Shown here: positions 53,213-63,832 of the stretch, piece by piece
Layout of the letters: every line of letters starts with the position of its first letter
How positions within the stretch are numbered: position 1 is the first letter of the stretch
Assembly: GCF_905163445.1 (NCBI RefSeq)
Contig: NC_053190.1
Coordinates: 5,396,501 to 5,460,500 of the forward strand
Direction: 5' to 3'
Source of the DNA: Pararge aegeria
Taxonomy: Eukaryota; Arthropoda; Insecta; Lepidoptera; Nymphalidae
Length of the DNA stretch: 64,000 bases
Position numbers and translations under genes: made by a program
The notes under the pieces: model-generated
The model's database searches: none
What the model saw: only the letters and a program-made list of their open reading frames with translations
Told to the model about the DNA's origin: nothing

Positions 53213-55395
53213 GCACATTATTCTTCAAAAGAGGGAGAGAGAGCAATATCTGGTGAAGAGTTCAATGGTTTTTTGTGGTGGACATAGGAATGTTAGTAAT
53301 AAAGGTTTCAAAATCAGTAGCCATTGAGTTTAAAGACATTTAAAGTCAAACATTACCGTTATTTTAAATTTTATTCTGTATGTATCCTGACTTCCAAGTA
53401 GCGATCGCGTTTAAAACTCCTGGAAAACCATCGAACACAATCTCTAAATTCAGCATCAGTATTGTATTGACGTTCTCTATAAAGTTCGTACATTATATAA
53501 CATATTAATTCTCTTCCTAAGAAACAAATTAATCCCACTCCTAAATTAGTAAATGATTTTATTAAAAGTAAATTATAATTTTAGCACCCGTACCTAATTC
53601 CTAAAATATTTCGAACATTACTCAAATAGCCTTAAATCAAAATTATTGTGGAATTTTCCCTCTGTTTACAATTTCTATTTTTAAAGAAGGTTTGGCTAAC
53701 TGGCTTAAAAGCCGGTGTATATCAGTTGAGTCATTCTACTGTCTATTTTGAGAGGTTTGTGAAGCAACTCCCAAATAAAACAAGTGACCAAGTATTATTA
53801 TTATACCTATTCATTTCGGCTACAATTCTAGACTACGATTGGAAATGTGTTCTGGAATCTTTGACTGACGAGTTGATTTAATTCAACAATAATCTTTTCC
53901 CCGTATTCGTGTATTTATCTAATAAGACCCTATTATTGGAACACTGAATTTTTTTAAAAGAAATAATACTTATGCGATTCGAAAGTATTTTTTTACAATT
54001 ATGATCAAAATTAAAAATTATGATTAAAATCTATATACAGCTTAGCCACGTTATCACTCGGACGAGTTTGTGATCAAAAATATTATAAACAGCAAGTTTG
54101 GAAAGTGTTTTCCATATTACACCAATTTGCAAAAAAATCGATCCCATAAGAATTCACTAAGTTATTGTATAAAGATTTTGAAAATGTCAGTGGCATAAAG
54201 TTAAGGTCCTGGAATTCAAAAGAGATTTGGAAAAATCAGAATGCAAAACTAAGTGTTTTTTACTTAGCAAATTTCTACTTTACGCCACTGTTGTAGTTAA
54301 TTATTTTGTTGAATTTAAACAGTTTCGGAAAATATTTTGAAACCTAATAAGATTTGTAATATCATATAATTTTAGTAACTGTATTCGCCTGGTTGATACA
54401 TTGACAAATATGAAAAAAATAACATCCATAATATAATATACAGAAACTACAAAGTTCACGGAGATTAACTCTTTGCATTGAGAGTACAGTCGCGATGCAA
54501 TATATTTTAATAATAATAAAAAAATTTAAGAATTGATTGTTATCTGATAAAGCTCAGATATATAATGTTTAATATTTATCTTAACTATGATACAGTCTAT
54601 GTTGAGACTTCATCTTGAAGAGAATATACACTACTTTGTATAATATGATAGAAATTCTTATAACTTACAGAACTCGAATTAAATGCTAATTATTTGATTG
54701 ACTGGAAACAGTTGCCAGCTGTACTTATGATTTTTTTTGTAAATAAGGATATATTTTTTCATCGTAGTAAAGTTTGATACAAAATAAATCAAACCATTGA
54801 ATAAACATAATATAGAAAATATATAGGAGTTGAAAAGTAATCTGAGTTTTTGAAAACTAGTCTATTAATCTCGATATCTTTTCCATTTAGCTCGCAAGTT
54901 CTACCTTGCATTTTTCAATATTAACAAAAAAGCGAATTAAAAATGGATACTGAAGTTTTTAATCTGTGATGCACAAACATATATCTAAAATATTTTATAA
55001 CACAAAGTTTCATTCTCTTTGTTTGGGATCTAAAAATCTGAATAACTTTGTTTTAGAGTATGTATTTTTTTTTAATCATGCTTTCATGCATATTTTCTAT
55101 ACAAAATAGTTTCATATGTGCTAGCTAAGCCGTGACGCGCAAGTATTCTTTGTAAAACAGTGACAATGTAACGATCGCAATGCTTTCTGTTTGGCTATCG
55201 AAATGTACAACAATTGCGATAGTCACAAGTAAAGCAGCTTACTAACCAAGGTATAATAATTCTATTTTTTCAATGCCATATAGCAACATGGTGGGCAATT
55301 TTGATCCACTCGCACAGTAATATGCTCCTGGGCGATGCATCAGATAGATTGCGAGGGATAAATTGGGTAAAATTTTTAAATCGTGCGCCCTGATA
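53213..55395. other. Unassigned AT-rich DNA
   Basis: No recognised repeat or gene. The 77-codon frame at 53648-53881 has no family signature. This is one of the least repetitive stretches of the window. Confidence 0.3.
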
Positions 55396-55399
55396 TTTA

Positions 55400-55427
55400 G
55401 GGGGGAGGGGTCAGGGGGTGGTTGGGG
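55400..55427 (+). other. G-rich run, potential G-quadruplex
   Basis: GGGGGGAGGGGTCAGGGGG followed by TGGTTGGGG: four or more G-runs with loops of 1, 3 and 5 nt in AT-rich surroundings. Confidence 0.65.
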
Positions 55428-55763
55428 ACTGCCACCCTACTCCACTGGTACGTTTTCTTTTGGAAGAAATGTCTAGTTTTTGAAAAAAATAATTTAATCT
55501 TATACGATTTGAGGTTATGTTTATCTTTTACTACTATATACTATAGACTATAGGAAACGCCTCGCTCCGCTCGGCTCTGAGTGGTTCTATAACTTTCTAC
55601 CTAACCTAACCTAGTTTTAAATGCATGTATACAAACGTAATGAATTAATTATTAATATCGCGTGAATGTAGGGTAATTAGATCTCTTGATACGACAGTGA
55701 CTTTAACTTTTATTTAAAGTTGCGTTTTTAAAACAAAAAAAACCTCATTTTTTGTATTGATGA

Positions 55764-55995
55764 TTTTCACATAAACTACGTATTTCCACAGAAAAAGAAA
55801 AGCAGTTTGCTATGAAAAATTACTACCTTTCTATCGATACTACACCTCAAAACAATAAAATTCAGTTTCGTAAAGTTTTACGAAATTATTGAATTTCATT
55901 AACAAAAATTTTCATTTTCGATTTTCAAAAAAACTACGCATTTGCTCAGAAAAAGAAAAGCAGTTTGTTCGGAAAAGTGACTGTCCTCTATCGCA
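55764..55995. repeat. Diverged direct repeat, about 156 bp apart
   Basis: AACTACGTATTTCCACAGAA AAAGAAAAGCAGTTTG near 55772 is repeated as AACTACGCATTTGCTCAGAA AAAGAAAAGCAGTTTG near 55931, each followed by a diverged ...CTATCG. Between them lies the small inverted repeat TTTCGTAAA-GTT-TTACGAAA. Confidence 0.7.
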
Positions 55996-57170
55996 TGCAC
56001 ATCTCATTTTAATGAAATACGTGGCGCATGGTATAAAAACCAACCCATAATTTTTTTCAGTGGATTCACCGTTTTCCCAGAAGATGGTGCCAGCAGCCAT
56101 TCTTGGTAGCAGAGATTCACATTACATAAATTTCATAGGAGGCCATGATGGCGATACCCATTCTTAGTATAACATAACAAAACATAATAACTTTAACCTG
56201 ACCTTTGACCAAAGACTAAAACATGTGGGGAAATATTCAAATTACATTTAATAAAATAATACACCAAATATCATACTAACTAACTCAGTATAAATAGAAC
56301 TTTAATTTGAATAAAGAAAAGTTGGTTGAAAATCCGTAATTTCCACGCTTTTTTTAGTTAGATATTGATTTAACTCCGAAATTGTCAATTACCTGAGCCG
56401 TATTATTGAATTCCTCGCCTACGGCTCAGACGTTAAATTCTACTCTTAGTCTACTTACTCTTAATCTACTCTCTATTCAAATATTCCGGCCTCTATAATC
56501 TTAAACTAACTTTTCTTTTTCTAATAACATGATTTTTATGGCTGCTACTTTGTAGCAACCAGATTTCATTTATGAATAAAGTTTAAATTGTATTTGTTCT
56601 TGTTTTACGACATCAAATTAGGCATTTTATTAGGCGATGGCATCAGATACCTACCGTAACAATCGTAATATGCAATAAAACTAAATTGAAGCGAATCCCC
56701 GAAACGGTTTGCAACTCAATTTAAAATCGACCGTATCTATTTGTAGTTTAAAGTTTAAACAACATTATTTTAATAATAAGAAGCTTTAGCATAGCAGAGA
56801 GTAGAGGAAGCTTATATCTAAGTTCATACAAAAGCGTACACCACAAGGTACGAGTAGTTATGATATTTACTTCTCGTTTGCAGGTTCTTGACTAACAGGT
56901 TCCTTTAAATTTAAGTCATCTCAGGTGAAAGATTCTTTTACAAAGACTTACATTACTGGGGCGGCAAAATTTAACCATTCAATCAACGAGTACATTAAAT
57001 GACAGAATGAACTCTCGGTTGCTGTGGGCTTTGGCTTTTGATGATCTAATAAACTAATCCGCTTTTGAAGAGGCCAGGTAAAAGACAATATGAAAATGCT
57101 ACCTCATTGTTACTTACAAATGAAAAATGTATGTATCAGTGCCTAACGATACTGATTGTGATATTAAATG
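55996..57170. other. Unassigned AT-rich DNA
   Basis: No supported gene or repeat. Confidence 0.3.
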
Positions 57171-57292
57171 AATGAACGAATGAATACACTTTGACTAAAC
57201 TAAACTACATAGAAAAATTCAAAAAATGCAAATGCAATAGAAGTTTAAGAAAGAAGATAAATAATTTTAGAATTTGGACTTTTTTGATTTGT

Positions 57293-57600
57293 TCATCATC
57301 AGCATATCCACTACAGGGCACGGGTCTCCTCCCACAAAGAGAAGGGGTTAAGGCCACCATGGTCAGGTCGTGGGCAGGTCCACCATGCTGGCCCAGTGTG
57401 GATTGGTTGACTTCACACACCTTTGAGAACATTATGGAGAACTCTCAGGTATGCAGGCTTCCTCACCGTTTTTCTTCACCGATTCAATTGAATTGCTTAA
57501 GACGCACTTAAATTAGAAAAGTAAAAGGTACGTGCTGGGATTCGAACTCGCCTCCCTGAAATGAAGTCGAAGTCCTACACACAGAGCTATCACCACTTTG
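57293..57600 (-). mobile_element. tRNA-derived SINE, family A, copy 4
   Basis: CCACTACAGGGCACGGGTCT, GAGAAGGGGTTAAGGCC, GGCCCAGTGTGGATTGGTTG and GGTACGTGCTGGGATTCGAA CTC end in CTATCACCAC. An extra ACCATGGTCAGGTCGTGGGC segment lies within. The GGATTCGAAC phrase is the antisense of an intact B-box core. The overlapping frames are shadows. Confidence 0.85.
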
Positions 57601-58132
57601 ATTTGTTACTTGAAATTATTTCTAATATTTCAACTAGCGTTCGCAGTTCACAATAAGTTCATCATTTTTCGAATGTATAAGCAATAAAAGATTCGAAATA
57701 TTTTCTTGGAATGTGGGATATTTCTAAAATAAAATCACATTACATCCCATAGAGCCATGCAGATAACGGGTCCAGTAATAACTATCGAGCGAGAGGTGTA
57801 AAAATATCTATTACAGCATCGAGCTTGGAATTGAGAAAAAAAAAATCAAATATCGAATACGAGGGGCGGAAATTAATAGTTCCGATATAAAGTCGGTTGT
57901 TAAACTCAATACTGAGGTTCAACTAGGTCAGTTTTGAACGCCGATAACTACAGTATAGTTTAAATAGTACGCCGTTATTTGAGCCCCAGTTATTTAATCA
58001 ATGAAAGTTGGTTTCTATCATTTAAGCTTATTTAATTTATTGTTGTGATCACATACTCGTAAGTATCGACGTTCCCTTGTATTTTGTTTCTTTTTCTTTC
58101 ACATTTTTTTTTCAAATTTTATATATTTCACA

Positions 58133-58350
58133 ACAGGTTAGAGCTTGACTGAAGTCTCATTTGGTGGTAAGTGATGATGCAGTCTTAAATGGTAGCGGGC
58201 TAACCTGTTAGGGAGTATAGTAGTCATACCCGCTACACTTACACCGCTTAGAGGAACGTTTTTGTCGGTAGCCACAGCCAAAGCCTCCCACCAGACCAAT
58301 CCAAGGCCAATTCAAAAATCCTAAATTCCCAAATTGCCCCTGAAAGGAAT
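58133..58350 (-). mobile_element. SINE fragment, family C
   Basis: GCTTGACTGAAGTCTCATTT GGTGGTAAGTGATGATGCAG, GGTAGCGGGCTAACCTGTTA, TTTTTGTCGGTAGCCACAGC CAAAGCCTCCCACCAGACCA. The tRNA-like head is missing. Confidence 0.7.
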
Positions 58351-58364
58351 CAAACCGTGTCAAA

Positions 58365-59285
58365 TGCCGTTGATATCTGCATATCGTCTGAGAAAAGGAC
58401 AGATATCCTTTGTGCATATACCCATACGCTTTAATAACATGATCTCGAAGGTAATAAATTCAAAATTCAAATTCAAAATTTCTTTATTCATGTAGGCCTA
58501 TCACAGGCGCTTATGAAGCGTTCATACATATTTGTTTACATAATTGTAACGGGGTGGTGATAACTTCGTTCGCCAACTTAAATCTAAAGCTACGAGGGTT
58601 CCAAACGCGCCCTGGTCTAAGAAGAGCCCACAACAAACTTAGCCGGGTAAATTTATTTTTTGTTATCACCATCTTCCAGTAAATTTAAATTAAGCTATGA
58701 AGCTAGAGCCACACCCAACACACCAGTTCACACCCAAGCTTTTTTATCGTTTAAATAATCCTTAATATTATAATAGGATTTTTCTGTAAGCTTACGTTTT
58801 ATATAAACTTTGAACTTATTGAGAGACATCTCAAAGATTTCATTTGGTAATTTGTTATAAAATAATATACAATTGCTTTTGAATGAATTTGCAATTTTGT
58901 GTAGCCTAGTAAACTGCACAACGAGTTTATTTAATGTTAATTATTAATATGAAATCTACCTTTACCTAAGTTTAAACAATATATTAAAACACATTTAACC
59001 AATCGTGGTTACTACTTGATTGATGAATTCCTTAACGACAAGGCTGCTTGGAAGCAGACCACTCCGCTATCATCTCTCACAAAACAGAAAAATTCTAAAG
59101 ATTGTTAAACTATAAAATTATGTTAGAAAAGAGCAAACTGCTGAGTTATTTAGCCGGCTCTCCTCAGTGGAATCTTACTTCCGAACCGGTGGTAGAGTCA
59201 TTACAAACAGTCTGACTTTACGTTTCAAAAGTGCTTATAAACTAGTCCAGCTTGAAAGAAATGGATTTTGAATTAGAATTTGAAC
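58365..59285 (+). mobile_element. CR1/Jockey-like LINE 3' end, family A, split
   Basis: Left part 58365-58458: GATATCTGCATATCGTCTGA GAAAAGG and ATGATCTCGAAGGTAAT. Right part from about 58945: CCTAAGTTTAAACAATATAT, then GGTTACTACTTGATTGATGA ATTCC and a 3' UTR with a GAATTTGAA end. The plus-strand right part reads PKFKQYIKTHLTNRGYYLID. The 58459-58945 block in opposite orientation interrupts it. Confidence 0.8.
58459..58945 (-). pseudogene. LINE family B 3' end, nested insertion
   Basis: Tail AAATTCAAATTCAAAATTTC at about 58463, UTR GCTACGAGGGTTCCAAACGC GCCCTGGTC, and a minus-strand frame 58728-58919 (LHKIANSFKSNCILFYNKLP ... KKAWV). This matches the C-terminus of CR1/Jockey-like reverse transcriptases: FYNKLPNEI parallels FYNMIPKEI in family A. 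It sits inside the family A copy, so it inserted later. Confidence 0.8.
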
Positions 59286-59317
59286 CCAATTACTGCAAGG
59301 CACCCCTATCCCCGCTT

Positions 59318-59457
59318 ATTTCGCGAAAAGCAGAAGAATCTGTATGGTGTGATTTATAATTTCTCTACGCACGTTTCATCCTCAGGAGATGTTGACTTTA
59401 CAATGAATAATTGTTAGGTTCACTTAAGTTCACTTAACAATTATATCTCCTGATAAA
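59318..59457 (-). mobile_element. Penelope-like pLTR fragment with broken ribozyme
   Basis: CTTATTTCGCGAAAAGCAGA AGAATCTGTATGGTGTGA matches the left arm of 6175-6544. The minus strand then gives CTCTACGCACGTTTC in antisense, and TGTTGACTTTACAATGAATA ATTGTTA continues to a short opposite arm (ATATCTCCTGATAAA). It is again head-to-head. The ribozyme core at 59363-59387 lacks stem II. Confidence 0.75.
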
Positions 59458-59529
59458 ATTAAGTTCCATTTTCATAACTTTCTATCCAATCACAGGTTTT
59501 ACGTACTCCAAGCATCAGGCAATACAATG

Positions 59530-59815
59530 TGTGGCAGTGGTAGCTTAGTATCAAGTGCTTCGGTTTCACTTTCAGGGGACCGAGTTAGAATCCCAGAACG
59601 CACCTCTAACTTATAAGTTCCTCCTAAAGTTACATGCATTTTAAGTAAATAACTTGCTTCAGTCAGTCTGAGAGTTCTTCAAAATATTATAAAGACGTGT
59701 GGTGTCCACCAATCCGCAATGGGCCAGCGTCGTGGACGTGCCTAAAGCCTTCTTATTTTGGGGTAAAATCGTCTCCTGAAGTGGGACGGTAATAGCTTGA
59801 TGATGATGTATGTAT
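59530..59815 (+). mobile_element. tRNA-derived SINE, family A, copy 6
   Basis: Head GTGGTAGCTTAGTATCAAGT (A-box-like) and GACCGAGTTAGAATCCCAGA (mutated B box), then the body and tail GTCCACCAATCCGCAATGGG CCAGCGTCGTGGAC, ending in TGATGATGATG. Plus orientation. Confidence 0.8.
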
Positions 59816-60429
59816 GGTGACATGTGGTAAAGGCGGATCAGAATACAGTTGTCACCAACAACCAAGTGAAAGCTTCTTAAGATGTTGGTCGAAGCTTTTC
59901 TTATTATTACTATTAATTATTTAAATATATAGTTTTCAGGAAACAATTAAAATTATATTTAATTTACAAGAGTTGGTGTTTTGATTGACACGGGAGTATT
60001 TAGGAGTATTTCGATACACTTCAGTCTTATATGAGACTAGATAATGCACAGATACCTCTAGGTGTCTTAGCCTTTACCACTATAAAATAAACCAATCGGG
60101 TAATACTAAGCAAGTCCAAAAATATAAGCTAAGCTGTGACTCAGCCGCTTTAAACTCAATGTTTTTGTCAACGTCCATTGAACTTGAAACAAATAAATCA
60201 GAAGATAAAACGCACGGTATAAAATGTGAATAATAATTTGTACCCTCGTATCTATGTTAATTTTGTTCACAAAGCTGGAACTTTATATTTTAATATAAAA
60301 CTCCAAAACTTTTTCATTTAGAGAAGAGAAAGCCTTTGCTATGGAGGTTTCAAGCTTTATAAGGAGTATTAATAGGCAGTTAATTTACATTTTTATACCG
60401 AATTTACGTCCGAAACGCAACGTAATGGT

Positions 60430-60680
60430 TGACGGCCGATTGGCGCAGTTTGCAGCGACCCTGCTTTCTGAGTCCAAGGCCGTGGGTTCGATTCCCACAA
60501 CTGGAAAATGTTTGTGTGATGAGCATGAATGTTTTTCAGTGTCTGGGTGTTCATATGTATATTATAAGTATTTATGTATATTATTCATAAAAATATTCAT
60601 CAGTCATCTCAGTACCCATAACACAAGCTACGCTTACTTTGGTGCTAGATGGCGATGTGTGCGTTGTCGTAGTATATAAA
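60430..60680 (+). mobile_element. tRNA-derived SINE, family B, copy 3 (best preserved)
   Basis: ACGGCCGATTGGCGCAGTTT GCAGCGACC gives a good A box, and CGTGGGTTCGATTCCCACAA a perfect B box with its T-stem pairing. The body runs through TGTGTGATGAGCATGAATGT, TATTCATAAAAATATTCATC and AACACAAGCTACGCTTACTT to GCGATGTGTGCG. The head resembles a tRNA, but the variable region and acceptor stem do not close a tRNA. Confidence 0.85.
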
Positions 60681-60734
60681 TTATTAAATTAGTATATAAA
60701 ATTATAAAGGATACAAAAAACGTTTAGAATTAAT

Positions 60735-61030
60735 CATATCAACCCATTACCGGGCCACTACAGGGCTCGGGTCTCGTCTTACCATGAGAAGGGGTTAAGG
60801 CTGTAGTCCACTACACGGCCCCAGTGCGGTTGTGTGGACTCCATACACCTTTGAGAACTTTATGTAGAACCCTTAGGCATTCAGGTTTCCTCACGATGTT
60901 TTCCTTCACCGTTGAAGCAATTGATATTTTAATTACTTAAAACGCATCGCTTTGAAAATTTGGTTTGCGTGCTGGGACTCTAAATCGGCCCCCCGAAAGT
61001 GAAGTCGATCTCCTACCCACTGGGTAACGG
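60735..61030 (-). mobile_element. tRNA-derived SINE, family A, copy 5
   Basis: CGGGCCACTACAGGGCTCGG, GAGAAGGGGTTAAGGCTGTA, CCTCACGATGTTTTCCTTCA CCGTTGAAG, CTACCCACTGGGTAACGG. Nearly full-length. Confidence 0.85.
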
Positions 61031-61110
61031 TCTTAGCCCCTTCTCATGGTGGAAGGTGACCCGTGCCATGTGGTGGGCCGGGTCGATATGATGACGATGA
61101 AGATGAAAAC
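61031..61110 (+). mobile_element. Opposed SINE tail fused to copy 5
   Basis: CTTAGCCCCTTCTCATGGTG GAAGGTGACCCGTGCCATGT GGTGGGCCGGGTCGATATGA is the family A tail in plus orientation, joined directly to the head of the minus copy. Confidence 0.75.
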
Positions 61111-62405
61111 AGGAAACCTTTATTTCCCATTTATAAAATATTTTCTGGGCCGTCTCCAGTATGCATTTTTCACCAACATATTACGAAAAGCTGCTAAGCC
61201 AAGCGTAGGTAAGAAAAGCTATTTTTTAAATTTAATAATCGTGTGAATAAATGATTTTATTATTATTATATTATTATTTTTTTTGTAATCCTGGCAGCAA
61301 CATATTGTGTGTTAAACATAATCAAAATCTGTGCATTGTTGGAGCCAAACATAGGTAACAAACAAATAAATAGACTCTTCAAAAATTTATTATATTAGTA
61401 AGAATTTATTTCGCTCCATAATTATTTAAATTATACCACGGCATTAATAATAATAATAATATACCTTTACATAATAACTCAACTAAAGTTCGTAAATTAT
61501 TATTACTGATATTAATGAAACGTGTTAAGTAATTATCCACAAATTTAATAGGTACATTTTCAATTAAATAATACAATGTAGAGATTTCTGCATTGTATTC
61601 TCAAAGGCAGTTTTGCAGGTTAAATATCTCCTTTAAAATCATAATTAGGTAATATTTAGATTATTTTTGATTATGTGTACACGTATGTTTACTAACTAAT
61701 AAAAATATATGTTATTACGTTCTAAATAAGTAGGTATACAGGCGTTTTACGCGCACTATTTTATTGGTTAAACTTTCGACTGATTCGTGTTTAATCTGAT
61801 AGTATATGCCTTCAACCTAAAAGCATAAATATTGTGCCAAAAAGTCTGTACGAAATATATTTCATTGCCCGATTGTGCGCCACCTCAAACGGATGATACT
61901 ACCTGAAAATAAATTTTATTACTCCTCCAGTACTCTCACGTAGAACAATCGGTTAAAATGGGCTCAAATTCTGGATTACAGATGAAATTTATGTGCGCAG
62001 TGCTTACTGTTACTGAAGTAATCTTTGAATTTATTCTTTTAGAGTTAGTGCTAAAACATGTCGGTAATTTAGCATAGTTTTTAAAAAATTAAAAAAAAAC
62101 TTACCGAATTACAGACTATTACTAAGAGTCAAATTTAGGTTAAAATTATTATGTTACTAATGCAGTTATTTAAACATTAGGTTTAAAATAACGGTTTTTA
62201 TGTCGAATTTAAAATGTAAATTTTATTAATGTTTGTTGCATAATTTGTTTAAAACTATAATTCAATTTTGAATAGTAATTTTTGACATGGAATATGAAGA
62301 GGTCAATTTATTATCAGAATTATTTTAAATATTGCATAAAAGCATAGCATGACGGTGCGTGTATCAGAGCGTGTAGCAAAAATACTAAGATCATCTGTCA
62401 CACCT
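61111..62405. other. Unassigned AT-rich DNA
   Basis: Short (AAT)n runs near 61446-61462. No gene or classified repeat is supported. Confidence 0.3.
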
Positions 62406-62408
62406 TTA

Positions 62409-62735
62409 TGTGATTTTAAGAACAAATAACCAATTGAGAATAACGGTAAGGACAGATTGAACAATAAGCAGAGATCAGGGGTATATAAACTCCAATGTTT
62501 TGAATGCCACCCCACATATGTAGGTCAGACCGGAGGTATATTTGAAACGCGTTACAAAGAGCATATTGCAGCCTTCAATCATAACCATCCCGAAAAACCT
62601 CATGCTGCAAAATACCTTTGAGACAGCGGACATAACGTAGTCAGTAATCATTCATACGAAATATTACATACTACTTGCGACAAAAGGTGGAGACATGATT
62701 TGAGGGAACAATTGGAAATTATTCAACATATTTAG
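62409..62735 (+). pseudogene. Penelope-like element GIY-YIG endonuclease (pseudogene)
   Basis: Frame from about 62409 (stop at 62427), then 62481-62735: VYKLQCFECHPTYVGQTGG is the GIY-YIG signature region (here VYK...YVG), followed by FETRYKEH with the conserved Arg and a His-rich stretch. A TGA at 62619-62621 interrupts before DSGHNV, and the frame ends at TAG 62733-62735 after LREQLEIIQHI. GIY-YIG endonucleases cut target DNA for Penelope-like elements. The reverse transcriptase that should precede it is absent; this is a 3'-end relic with at least two stops. It may be the coding end of the family whose pLTR is at 6175-6544 and 59318-59457. Confidence 0.8.
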
Positions 62736-63240
62736 AGGTACGTATAAGGTGAGAGGGGCTCCGATAGATGAGGTGGGTGTAAAAAAGGTATAATAATAAT
62801 AACAATAATTCGATTTTATTTCAGGCCTGGTTCATCTGCAATGAAATTACTATTTGAAAGAAAAAATTACATTAATAAAACACAAATACAATCATTAAAT
62901 TAAACACGAAATAACTATTAAAATAAATATACAGTAAAGAAAGTAAAAAAACAAAAACCATCTCGTCTAGAACCTGTCTCTCGGGGTCGGCTTTGGCTAG
63001 TAACACACCGAAAAAGACTTGTTGTCTAGGAATATTGGTCTCTTATAGACTATGTGGCATACCCCCAGTAGTGTACAGGGTTTTAGATCAGGGTATGCAT
63101 AAAGAAGGAGGATGGCATGATTTCGAAAAAAAATCTCCTTTTTGAGACATACCTTTTTTTTTATGTCTAAGACAGTGCTTTTGTGCATATAACAACTTTA
63201 CTATATGGTGCTAGGGTATACAAACTTTTTTCTTTATTAA
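62736..63240. other. Unassigned AT-rich DNA
   Basis: GGCATACCCCCAGTAGTGTA CAGGG near 63057 resembles a phrase I associate with lepidopteran repeats, without class assignment. Otherwise nothing. Confidence 0.3.
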
Positions 63241-63244
63241 TAAA

Positions 63245-63372
63245 CCAACGAAAAATGAATGAATGAATGAATGAATACACTTTTATTGTACACCAAAGAA
63301 ACAAAAAGTAGTTACAAAGATATAAATAAATATCAAGAGAGTACAATTTGGTGGCCTTATCGCTACATAGCA
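63245..63372 (-). mobile_element. LINE 3' UTR, family C, with (AATG)n tail
   Basis: (AATG)n at 63253-63276, ACACTTTTATTGTACACCAA AGAAAC, GGTGGCCTTATCGCTACATA. Antisense family C tail; the hairpin block is truncated and a perfect palindrome follows. Confidence 0.7.
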
Positions 63373-63380
63373 TACATAAT

Positions 63381-63443
63381 AGTTTGTAATTATTATTTCC
63401 CTACAAAAAATGTATTTTTGTAGGGAAATAATAATTACAAACT
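63381..63443. repeat. Perfect 29-bp-arm hairpin
   Basis: AGTTTGTAATTATTATTTCC CTACAAAAA (63381-63409) and its exact reverse complement (63415-63443) flank ATGTA. Confidence 0.95.
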
Positions 63444-63549
63444 AAAATTAATATTTACAATATACGTATCCAAAAATTAAGTATTTAATTCTTTTGTTTT
63501 TCCGTATTGCATGGCAACTAATAATTAGTAGATGGTATGGTGCTGTAAA

Positions 63550-63832
63550 GCGGTGATAGCTTAGTGAAGCAGTCATTGCTAGTGGTTAGGACTTCAACCT
63601 CACTTTCGGGGTCCGAGGTCGAATACCAGCACGCTCCTCTAACTTTTGTAAGTTGTATGCGTTTTAAGCAATTAAAATATCACTTGCTTCAACGGTAAAC
63701 GAAAACATCGCGAGAAAACTGCATTCCAGAGTTTTCCATAATGTTCTAGGCGTCTAATCTCAAAGGCATGTGGAGTCCACCATTGGTAGACTACGGCCTA
63801 AACCGTTTTCATTGCGGGAGGAGACCCTTGCC
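63550..63832 (+). mobile_element. tRNA-derived SINE, family A, copy 7
   Basis: Head AGCGGTGATAGCTTAGTGAA (A-box-like), GGTCCGAGGTCGAATACCAG (near B box), body CACTTGCTTCAACGGTAAAC, and tail GTGGAGTCCACCATTGGTAG ACTACGGCC. It ends abruptly at the family A LINE that follows. Confidence 0.8.

Noticed and set aside
55598..55614. CCTAACCTAACCT as an interstitial telomeric repeat
   Set aside because: Only about three units of the insect telomere motif; a similar short run is at 37951, consistent with chance.
60430..60505. tRNA-like head with perfect B box considered as a tRNA gene
   Set aside because: No acceptor stem or anticodon arm closes, and the same head recurs in SINE copies at 22945 and 41932.
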